Of a DNA stretch of 20,038 nt, positions 7,323 to 14,315 are shown one piece after another; the stretch's first letter is position 1; every line of letters begins with the position of its first letter. The stretch comes from a virus, in IMG/VR virus record IMGVR_UViG_3300042197_002278, positions 1-20,038 of that record, one strand, 5' to 3'. Under the pieces are notes generated by a model. It had not been told where the DNA came from. It did not search any database and was given only the letters and a program-made list of their open reading frames with translations. A program made the position numbers and the translations under genes.

Positions 7323-8258
7323 ATGCCAAAGAAAATTTCACATGACGAAGAAGATGACTTTGATTCTTTTGAAGAGTCAAAAGATACTGAACAGGAATTT
7401 GAAGATTCTGATACTGTAGAAGATACTGAAGTAGAACCACAATTTTCGGAATCATTTTCTGATGAAGTTGATGATATCAATATTGTCATAGAGATTTCAG
7501 AAGAAATATCACAACAAGAAGTCACAACAACTGAAGAAGATGTTGTTTTATCTAAACATAAAGTTCAAGGTAAGCATTCTCTTAAGTATGATTCAATCTT
7601 CAAAGGAAAAAAAGATGAGAAATTAGATGAAGAGTTGCCAGATCACACTTCAAATTACTTTAATGAGAAATTTGAAGTAGATAAGTCTTCATTCTTCTTT
7701 GTTGAGTCTTATGATAATGAAAGTTATATTAGACAAAAAAATGTTAAAGAAAAGGTTTATAAAGTATTATCTACTAATACTACTATGAATTTTATGAATA
7801 ATCGTAGAAAACCATCTAAATCTGATTTTAATCACTATTATCATTTATTGAAAACAAATTTAGAAGGTGACGGATTTACTAATGTTGAATTATTCAATGA
7901 GCTTTCTGTATATTTTTCTGATAATTTATTTAATATGTTTAAATTATTAGATAATAAGTGGAGAAATTTAATTATAAATGAATTACAAGAACATATTGGA
8001 AAAAATGTTAATTCAAAGGAAATAACAAATCGAAATATTTACATTGGAACAGAATTAGAGTTTCTACAAGCGGATCCATTAGGTCAAGAAAAAATTTATA
8101 CTGGTGTTGTTCTTGAAACATACTACCAAGAATCTGTTTTTAAGATTGATTCTTTTGAAAATGTTTATGAAGTACATATATCAAGCATTACAAAAATACT
8201 GAATAATACAAAATTTAAATATAATTTAAATAAATTAAACAATATTGATTTTTTGTAA
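7323..8258 (+). CDS. Hypothetical protein with strongly acidic N-terminus
   Basis: This 311-residue protein sits between the replicative helicase and nrdA. Residues 8-70 are dominated by Asp and Glu and are probably disordered. After a Lys-rich linker (80-105), residues 115-225 look helical and include HYYHLLKTNLEGDGF and the Phe/Leu-rich YFSDNLFNMFKLLDNKW. Residues 230-295 alternate strands in a pattern that could be a small beta barrel (GTELEFLQADPLGQ then VVLETYY, FKIDSF, VYEVHISS). I know no family. Acidic tails are common in DNA-mimic, DNA-binding and replication accessory proteins, and the location beside the helicase makes a replication or transcription role possible, but this is inference. 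The ATG at 7319 is out of frame, so 7323 is the start. Confidence 0.7.
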   Translation: MPKKISHDEEDDFDSFEESKDTEQEFEDSDTVEDTEVEPQFSESFSDEVDDINIVIEISEEISQQEVTTTEEDVVLSKHKVQGKHSLKYDSIFKGKKDEKLDEELPDHTSNYFNEKFEVDKSSFFFVESYDNESYIRQKNVKEKVYKVLSTNTTMNFMNNRRKPSKSDFNHYYHLLKTNLEGDGFTNVELFNELSVYFSDNLFNMFKLLDNKWRNLIINELQEHIGKNVNSKEITNRNIYIGTELEFLQADPLGQEKIYTGVVLETYYQESVFKIDSFENVYEVHISSITKILNNTKFKYNLNKLNNIDFL

Positions 8259-8297
8259 TTTTTCAAAAAAAAAGATTTTTAACATAAAAAAGACCAC

Positions 8298-8307
8298 AAT
8301 ATATAAT
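8298..8307 (+). promoter_or_regulatory. AATATATAAT box before nrdA
   Basis: Exact copy of the recurrent box, 24 bases before the nrdA ATG, leaving a leader rich in A and T. Confidence 0.45.
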
Positions 8308-8331
8308 CTCTAAAAAAAATTAATCATTAAT

Positions 8332-10647
8332 ATGCAAGAAGTTTTTATCAAAGAAACAAAAAAAACACCATCAAAAAATGAATTGAATGTCACAAAACGT
8401 GATGGTAAAACTGAAATATTTGAAGCTGAAAAAATTAATAAAGTCTTATTATGGGCTACATCCGGTATCAGCGGTGTATCAGCCTCTGATGTTGCCATGA
8501 ACGCGCATTTACAATTTTATCCTGGTATAAAAACTTCTGAAATTCATAAAGTATTGATACAATCAGCTGTTGATTTAATTAATGAAAAAAATCCAAATTA
8601 TCAATATGTAGCATCAAATCTTTTGAATTACCTTCTTCGTAAAGAAGTTTTTGAAACTAAAAAAGTTCTACCTACTTTGTTAGAATGTATCAATCGTAAT
8701 ATCGGTGTTGATTTATATGATTCTCTAATTTTAGAAAAATACACACCAGAAGAAATTGCAAAATGTGATAATTTTATTAAACACGAAAGAGACTATGATC
8801 TTACATTTGCTGGTTTACAACAATTGATTGATAAGTATTTAGTAAAGGATAGATCAACTGGTAAATCATATGAAACACCACAATTTTGTTTTATGATGAT
8901 TGCTATGACTGTTTTTGCTGACTATGATAAATCAAGTAGATTAGAATTCGTTAAAGAGTTATATGATATGATTTCTGAACACAAGATTTCATTACCTACT
9001 CCTATTATGGCTGGAATTAGAACACCTAATCGTCAATTTTCAAGCTGCACCTTAATTGAAATCGGAGATTCATTGGACTCAATTTTCCATGGAAATGTTG
9101 CAATAGGTCAATATGTAGCTAAAAGAGCTGGTATAGGAATCAATGCTGGTTCAATTAGAGCAATGGGCTCTAAAGTTAGAAATGGTGAAGTTGTTCATAC
9201 TGGAGTTATACCATTTTTCAAAATGTTTCAATCAACTTTACACTCATGTTCTCAAGGTGGTATTAGAAAAGGTTCGGCTACACTTTATTTTCCTTGGTGG
9301 CATAAAGAAATTGAAGATGTTCTTGTTTTAAAGAATAACAAGGGAACAGACGATAATCGTGTTAGACACATGGATTATGGTATTCAATTTGAAAAAATGT
9401 TTTACACAAGATTTATTTCAAATGGTGATGTATCACTTTTTTCACCATCTGATGTACCTGGTTTATATGAAGTATTCGGTCTTCCACAATTTGAAGAAAT
9501 TTATTTAAAATATGAATCAGATAAAAAGGTTCCAAGAAAAGTCGTTAAAGCTCGCGATTTAATGAACGCATTCGCACAAGAAAGAATTGGTACAGGCCGT
9601 ATGTATGTTATGAATATTGATAATGCAAATACCAATTCACCATTCATTCAAAGAATGAAAATGTCTAATCTCTGCGCAGAAATTGTCTTGCCAACATCCC
9701 CTATTGAAAATATTTATGATATTGATAATAAAAAAGAAACTGAACAATATTCAGACGCTGAAATCGCACTTTGCACACTAGCCGCTTTTAATTTAGGTAA
9801 TATTAAATCTTGGCCAGAACTACATAAAGTTGCTGAATATATTGTTAGAGTTCTTGAGTATGTTATCCAGAATCAAGACTATCCAATCAATGCTGCTAAA
9901 AAGATGTTGAAGCGTAGAAGTGTTGGGGTAGGTGTGACTAATTTTGCTTATTGGTTGGCTAAACAAGGTGTTAAATATTCTGATAGAGAAGCTCTATTTT
10001 ATGTTGATGAATTATTTGAAAATATACAATATTCATTATTAAAGGCATCAAATAAATTGGCTCAAGAATTCGGACAGTGTGAATGGTTTGATCAAACTAC
10101 ATATTCTAAAGGTGTTCTTCCAATTGATCGTTATAATAAAAATGTTGATGAATTGGTAAAAAGAGATCATTCTTGTGATTGGAATCAATTAAGAAAAGAC
10201 ATTGAACAATTCGGATTAAGAAATTCAGTATTAACGGCTATAATGCCGGCAGAATCGTCCGCGGTGGTACAGTCAGCGACGAACGGAATCGAGCCGATTA
10301 GATCTCTTGTTATTACTAAGAAATCCAAATCCGGTTTGGTTAAACAAGTAGCACCAGAGTGTATTAAGTTAAAGAATAAGTATGAATTGGCGTTTGATAT
10401 GCCGGATAATCGTGGTTATACCAATATCTGTGCTGTGATTCAAAAGTGGATTGATCAATCTATTTCGGCTAATCATTATTACCAGTATTCTAATGACGGT
10501 ATTTCAATCGGTGGTGTTATTAAAGATGTATTATATGCTTATAAATATGGTCTTAAAACTTTATATTATGCCAATACTGATGATAAAAAGTCAGATGATT
10601 TAGATTCTATGGGGGCTGGATGTGATTCAGGAGCTTGTAGCATATAA
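8332..10647 (+). CDS. nrdA: Ribonucleoside-diphosphate reductase class Ia, large (alpha) subunit
   Basis: The enzyme reduces ribonucleoside diphosphates to deoxyribonucleotides, together with NrdB. The 771 residues match the full family length (E. coli NrdA, 761). An ATP-cone at about 19-90 (VTKRDGKTEIFEAEKI) suggests allosteric activity control. Catalytic residues are all present: Cys239 in SSCTLIE and Cys481 in ALCTLAAFNLG (the redox pair), Asn446-Cys448-Glu450 in SNLCAEI (Cys448 as thiyl radical site), Tyr745-Tyr746 in LKTLYYANT (radical transfer), and the tail cysteines Cys764 and Cys769 in AGCDSGACSI for re-reduction. It appears intact with no intron. A 63-base patch at 10234-10296 has very different codon use. 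An endonuclease gene follows after 39 bases; nrdB is 3.7 kb downstream, which is an unusually split arrangement. Confidence 0.98.
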   Translation: MQEVFIKETKKTPSKNELNVTKRDGKTEIFEAEKINKVLLWATSGISGVSASDVAMNAHLQFYPGIKTSEIHKVLIQSAVDLINEKNPNYQYVASNLLNYLLRKEVFETKKVLPTLLECINRNIGVDLYDSLILEKYTPEEIAKCDNFIKHERDYDLTFAGLQQLIDKYLVKDRSTGKSYETPQFCFMMIAMTVFADYDKSSRLEFVKELYDMISEHKISLPTPIMAGIRTPNRQFSSCTLIEIGDSLDSIFHGNVAIGQYVAKRAGIGINAGSIRAMGSKVRNGEVVHTGVIPFFKMFQSTLHSCSQGGIRKGSATLYFPWWHKEIEDVLVLKNNKGTDDNRVRHMDYGIQFEKMFYTRFISNGDVSLFSPSDVPGLYEVFGLPQFEEIYLKYESDKKVPRKVVKARDLMNAFAQERIGTGRMYVMNIDNANTNSPFIQRMKMSNLCAEIVLPTSPIENIYDIDNKKETEQYSDAEIALCTLAAFNLGNIKSWPELHKVAEYIVRVLEYVIQNQDYPINAAKKMLKRRSVGVGVTNFAYWLAKQGVKYSDREALFYVDELFENIQYSLLKASNKLAQEFGQCEWFDQTTYSKGVLPIDRYNKNVDELVKRDHSCDWNQLRKDIEQFGLRNSVLTAIMPAESSAVVQSATNGIEPIRSLVITKKSKSGLVKQVAPECIKLKNKYELAFDMPDNRGYTNICAVIQKWIDQSISANHYYQYSNDGISIGGVIKDVLYAYKYGLKTLYYANTDDKKSDDLDSMGAGCDSGACSI
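10234..10296 (+). other. GC-rich, recoded patch inside nrdA
   Basis: This stretch encodes residues 635-655, including the conserved PAESSAVVQSATNGIEP core. Its codons are ACG, CCG, TCG, TCC, GCG, GTG, CAG, AAC, ATC and GAG, unlike the A/T-ending codons around it. The 60 bases from 10241 hold 34 G/C. It is a local change that keeps a conserved protein motif. Confidence 0.75.
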
Positions 10648-10674
10648 TAATACAATAGAGGAATCACATGGCAT

Positions 10675-10684
10675 AATATATAAT
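10675..10684 (+). promoter_or_regulatory. AATATATAAT box before the first endonuclease gene
   Basis: Exact copy of the recurrent box, two bases before the ATG at 10687. The mobile-type gene therefore carries the same start context as the phage's own genes. Confidence 0.45.
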
Positions 10685-10686
10685 AT

Positions 10687-12756
10687 ATGTTATTAAGTGA
10701 TGTAATTAAAATAGAAATAACTAATAAAAATTTAAAATACTATCAACGTTCAAATAAGGATTTGAATATTGGTAGTATTATTTTTATTCCATTAGATGAA
10801 TTAAGCAGTAATTCTGGGTTAAAAGTAGATGTTAAATGTGATTATTGTGGTATTGAATTCAAGATGGAATACCGTAAATATTTAAGGAGTGTGAGAATAA
10901 TTAATAAGAATTCTTGTAAAAGTGTAGATTGTTCAAGTTTAAAAGTAAAAGAATCTAATAGTGAAAAATATGGTGTTGAAAATGTAATGCAATTGGCTGA
11001 AAATATAGATAAAGCTAGACAAACCAATCTAGAAAAATGGGGAGTTGATCATCCAATGCAGCTAAAAGAAATTAAAGATAAAATCAAAAATACAAATCTT
11101 ATCAAATATGGAACTGAAAATCCCATGCAGTTGGATGAATTTAAAAATAAAGTAAAGAAGACTAACTTGATTAAATATGGTTCTGAGAGTCCTATGCAAT
11201 TAGATGAATTCAAAAATAAGGCAAAAAAAACAAATTTGAAAAGGTATGGTGTAGAGAATTATACTCATACTGATGAGTATAAGGTCAAATCTAAAAAAAC
11301 CAATTTAGAAAAATATGGAGTTGATAATTATACAAAAACAGAAGAATGTCAAACAAAAATTAAAAAAACCAATCTAGAAAAATATGGCTTTGAGTATTTA
11401 TTTCAATCAAAGGAATTTAGAGATTTGATTAAAAGCTCAAATTTAGATAAATTTGGAGTTGAATACTACTCACAAACAGATGAGTTTTTAGAAAAAATAA
11501 AAAAAACTTGTTTGGAGAGGTTTGGATTTGAAAATCCGATGAAATCTGATGATATAAAAGAAAAATTAAAAAACTCTTTTCTTGAAAAGTATGGTGTTGA
11601 TAATCCAAATAAACTAGATTATATAAGAGAAAAAATAAAAAACACAAATTTTAAAAATTTTGGATTTCAATTTCCCACACAATCACCAACAATAAAAGAA
11701 AAAATAAAAAACACAAATCTGAAGAATTATGGTGTCACAAATATAATGTACAGTGAAGAATTCAGAAAACAAAATTTTATAATTTCAAATCATTCCAACT
11801 ATTTAAAGTTTTTAACTGAAGATAAAACTAATGAATTTAAGTGTGATTGTGGTGAATCTCATAACTTCAGAATACTTGCTGATAACTTTTACAAAAGATT
11901 GGATTCAAATCTTCCACTCTGTACTGTATGTTATCCTATTAGTGATTCGCGATCAATTAAAGAAGAAGAATTATATAAATTTATTCAATGTGTTTATGAT
12001 GGTGAAATTATACAATCCCATCGTGATAAGTTTGAGATTGATATTTATCTACCACAAATAAATTTAGGATTTGAATTCAATGGATTAAGGTGGCATTCAA
12101 ATGTATATCGTGAAAATGATTATCATCTACAAAAAACCAATTATTTCAAAGAAAAGGGTATCAGAATAATTCATATTTGGGAAGATGATTTTGACTTTAA
12201 AAAAGATATTATTAATAGTCAAATAAAAAATATGTTAAACAAAACAGAAAGTAAAATTTATGCCAGAAAGTGTGTGGTTAAAGAAATGAAATCAGTTAAT
12301 GATTTTTTAGAAAAAAATCACATACAGGGTGCAGTTAGAAGTGTTATAAAATTAGGGTTGTACCATGATAGCGAATTGATATCAGTGATGACATTTGATC
12401 AATTTGAAGGTCGGAAAAAAATGAATATTGGTGAATGGAACTTAAATAGATTCTGTTCTAAATTAAATACTACTGTGATTGGTGGTGCTTCTAAACTATT
12501 ACATTTTTTTATTAATAAATATAATCCAAATAGAATCATTTCATATGCTGATGCAGATTGGAGTGTAGGAAATTTGTATGATTCTTTAAAATTTAATAAA
12601 ATATGGGAATCTAAACCAGACTATAAATATGTTGTTGGTGGTAAACGAATTCATAAATCTAATTTTAGAAAATCAGTAACTAAAATCAGTGAATCTAAAC
12701 TAAATCTGCCTAAAGTTTATGATTGTGGTAAAATTAAATTTGAAAGAATTATTTAA
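10687..12756 (+). CDS. Homing-type endonuclease with 12 DNA-binding-like 23-residue repeats and a Vsr/EDxHD-like nuclease domain
   Basis: The 689 residues divide as follows. Residues 1-91 hold a zinc-site candidate (Cys51, Cys54, Cys77, Cys82). Residues 92-364 are twelve 23-residue repeats of the form LEKYGVDNPMQ-x-D-E-F-K-x-K-x-KKTN. A second cysteine set follows (CDCG 386-389, CTVC 412-415). Then comes a nuclease-like region with FEIDIYLP (Asp452), LGFEFNGLRWHS (Glu463, His470) and GIRIIHIWEDDF, similar to Vsr-like PD-(D/E)xK homing enzymes of the EDxHD kind. The C-terminal 180 residues (NRFCSKLN, GGASKLL, ISYADADWS) form a domain often fused to such phage nucleases and possibly GNAT-like. 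The place right after nrdA suggests that nrdA is or was the target. The stop shares TTAA with the convergent gene at 12753. Activity is untested; the fold assignment is from motifs only. Confidence 0.8.
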   Translation: MLLSDVIKIEITNKNLKYYQRSNKDLNIGSIIFIPLDELSSNSGLKVDVKCDYCGIEFKMEYRKYLRSVRIINKNSCKSVDCSSLKVKESNSEKYGVENVMQLAENIDKARQTNLEKWGVDHPMQLKEIKDKIKNTNLIKYGTENPMQLDEFKNKVKKTNLIKYGSESPMQLDEFKNKAKKTNLKRYGVENYTHTDEYKVKSKKTNLEKYGVDNYTKTEECQTKIKKTNLEKYGFEYLFQSKEFRDLIKSSNLDKFGVEYYSQTDEFLEKIKKTCLERFGFENPMKSDDIKEKLKNSFLEKYGVDNPNKLDYIREKIKNTNFKNFGFQFPTQSPTIKEKIKNTNLKNYGVTNIMYSEEFRKQNFIISNHSNYLKFLTEDKTNEFKCDCGESHNFRILADNFYKRLDSNLPLCTVCYPISDSRSIKEEELYKFIQCVYDGEIIQSHRDKFEIDIYLPQINLGFEFNGLRWHSNVYRENDYHLQKTNYFKEKGIRIIHIWEDDFDFKKDIINSQIKNMLNKTESKIYARKCVVKEMKSVNDFLEKNHIQGAVRSVIKLGLYHDSELISVMTFDQFEGRKKMNIGEWNLNRFCSKLNTTVIGGASKLLHFFINKYNPNRIISYADADWSVGNLYDSLKFNKIWESKPDYKYVVGGKRIHKSNFRKSVTKISESKLNLPKVYDCGKIKFERII
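10960..11778 (+). repeat. Twelve tandem 69-base (23-codon) coding repeats
   Basis: The repeats lie wholly inside the endonuclease gene. The protein periodicity is exact (23 residues, the last copy about 20), while the DNA has diverged between most copies; copies 3 and 4 are the closest. They are likely DNA-binding modules related to those in phage homing nucleases. Confidence 0.85.
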
Positions 12757-13493
12757 GTATTCTGAGCCTTTTTAATAATTTCAGCTAATTGTTGTTTATC
12801 TGAACTATTCATACGAAAACGATTGCAAAAGGTCTCAAAATCTGAAATTATTGAATCCGGAATCGCAGATAGATATTCATTACCTGGTTTGAATAGATTT
12901 ATGTCTATTGGTTCTGAAATATTAATGAAGTAATAATTGCTTTCTTTGTTGATCTCTTGATTATTATCTGATAAGTTTTTAATCCAAGATTTTAAAAGTT
13001 TACAAGTTTCACGAACATGTTTTTTAAAATCTACTATTTCTTGTCCAAAAGACATACTATTCCAGTGTTTTGCATCCCATCCCATAGATTTTAGAGTTTT
13101 TACTAAGTTAGTAATCTCGGTAAAAACTTTATTTTCATCAACATCACTTGTAGAAATTCCTATTGTATAAGAAAGTTGCATCTTTGTTGCAATTTCAGTT
13201 TTTGCTAAAAAATTTGTAAAATACTGTTCATCTGATTTTGATAAAGGTTCTTGATTATTCAAATATGAAGTCAAAACTATGTTTTTACCTTGATTTCGGT
13301 TTGACATTTTGTACCACGTATAAATCACACTTTTGTTTACATATTGTGCATTTTGTAGTTCATCACATACATCAGTTGCTAAAACTTTAACCACATCATT
13401 AACTTTATTATATCCAGATGTTTCGGCCAAAAACTTTAAGTTTTCTTGATAATCAGATGAAACTTTTTCATTAATAGAAACTAAATACCTCAT
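12753..13493 (-). CDS. Hypothetical protein, inserted on the opposite strand between endonuclease and methyltransferase
   Basis: The 246-residue product has no family I recognise. I chose the ATG at 13491-13493 (MRYLVSINEK) over an upstream TTG at 13535 because the TTG would lie inside the divergent gene, and because the ATG has the AATATATACT box two bases before it. The sequence looks mostly helical, is mixed in charge, and has no membrane segment or cysteine cluster. Tryptophans occur in pairs (SMGWDAKHWNS, about residues 137-147). It points against all neighbours and ends on a TTAA shared with the endonuclease stop. This placement among a nuclease and an orphan methyltransferase suggests an accessory or transferred cargo gene, but nothing in the sequence names its function. 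Confidence 0.7.
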   Translation of the reverse strand: MRYLVSINEKVSSDYQENLKFLAETSGYNKVNDVVKVLATDVCDELQNAQYVNKSVIYTWYKMSNRNQGKNIVLTSYLNNQEPLSKSDEQYFTNFLAKTEIATKMQLSYTIGISTSDVDENKVFTEITNLVKTLKSMGWDAKHWNSMSFGQEIVDFKKHVRETCKLLKSWIKNLSDNNQEINKESNYYFINISEPIDINLFKPGNEYLSAIPDSIISDFETFCNRFRMNSSDKQQLAEIIKKAQNT

Positions 13494-13514
13494 TAAGTAT
13501 ATATTTAAATTAAA
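13494..13514. promoter_or_regulatory. 21-base divergent start region
   Basis: Only 21 A/T-rich bases separate the ATG of the minus-strand gene (13493) from the ATG of the methyltransferase (13515). They contain AATATATACT on the minus strand (13496-13505). A TATATATTTAAAT run lies before the plus-strand start. Any promoters for both genes must overlap each other or the coding regions. Confidence 0.5.
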
Positions 13515-14282
13515 ATGGACATTATTAGAAATCAACTTTTCAATGAAGATTGTAAAATTACGATGAATAGAATGTCTGATAAATCTATTGAAGGTATAAT
13601 CACATCACCACCGTACAATATATGTTCAAAAAGAAATGATTGTTATTATAATAATGGATATTCACATATAGATGGACTTTCTGAAGAAGAATATTTAGAA
13701 ATTAGAACTTCAGAGTTTAGGGAGTTTTCCAGAGTAATTGTTGATAAAGGAGTTATATGTTATAACATTTCTTATTCTAAAGATAATCCGATATTACCAA
13801 CTTTGCTTGTTTCTAAAGTGCATAATGAAACTGATTTAACAGTTGCTGATATTATTTCTTGGAAAAAGTCAAATTCTATACCTTTTCAAACAAGTTCTAC
13901 AAAATTAAGTAGATTAGTTGAATTAATTTATGTTTTTGTTAAAAAAGAACATTTACATGATTTTAATACCAATAAAGAAGTAAGCACTACTAATAAAAAA
14001 ACTGGTCAAAAATTCTATAAAAACTATGTCAATTTAATTGAAGCAAAAAATAATGACGGATATAAGTCAAAATTAAAAGCTTCATATTCACAAGACCTAG
14101 TGGATCAGTTATTACATATTTATTTCAAACCACAAAATATTATATATGATCCATTTTCTGGAATTGGAACTACACAACTTAGTTGTATTAGAAATGGTTT
14201 ATATTTTTTAGGAAGTGAATTAGATAAGGAACACTATGATATTGCAACAAAACGTATTTTAGAATTACAACATAGTGTATAA
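13515..14282 (+). CDS. DNA methyltransferase, N6-adenine or N4-cytosine (N6_N4_Mtase family), orphan
   Basis: This 255-residue protein has catalytic motif IV TSPPYN (30-35) near the N-terminus and the SAM-binding motif I DPFSGIGTT (212-220) near the C-terminus, followed by LGSEL with Glu235. The motif IV-before-I order is that of beta-class amino methyltransferases. TSPPY occurs in both N4-cytosine and N6-adenine enzymes, so the base cannot be decided. The target-recognition part lies between (about 90-200). No restriction endonuclease of a matching system is next to it. In phages such orphan enzymes usually protect DNA from host restriction or mark phage DNA; that is general knowledge. It sits between nrdA and nrdB, 33 bases before nrdB, and may be transcribed with nrdB. 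Confidence 0.92.
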   Translation: MDIIRNQLFNEDCKITMNRMSDKSIEGIITSPPYNICSKRNDCYYNNGYSHIDGLSEEEYLEIRTSEFREFSRVIVDKGVICYNISYSKDNPILPTLLVSKVHNETDLTVADIISWKKSNSIPFQTSSTKLSRLVELIYVFVKKEHLHDFNTNKEVSTTNKKTGQKFYKNYVNLIEAKNNDGYKSKLKASYSQDLVDQLLHIYFKPQNIIYDPFSGIGTTQLSCIRNGLYFLGSELDKEHYDIATKRILELQHSV

Positions 14283-14315
14283 AATTAATATAATAGAAAC
14301 AAAATTATTTACAAT

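Noticed and set aside
7298-7525. Ser-rich minus-strand open frame
   Set aside because: It is the mirror image of the Asp/Glu codons of the acidic protein on the plus strand; it has no independent start context.
8332-10647. Intron or intein in nrdA
   Set aside because: The reading frame is continuous and all catalytic motifs are at normal spacing, with total length close to E. coli NrdA.
10960-11778. Regular short repeats that could look like a CRISPR or tandem-repeat array
   Set aside because: The 69-base period is in frame, conserved at protein level and diverged at DNA level; it is a coding repeat of the endonuclease, with no identical repeats or unique spacers.
12753-13535. Longer version of the unknown minus-strand gene from a TTG start
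   Set aside because: The TTG would lie inside the methyltransferase coding region, while the ATG at 13493 has the usual box directly upstream.
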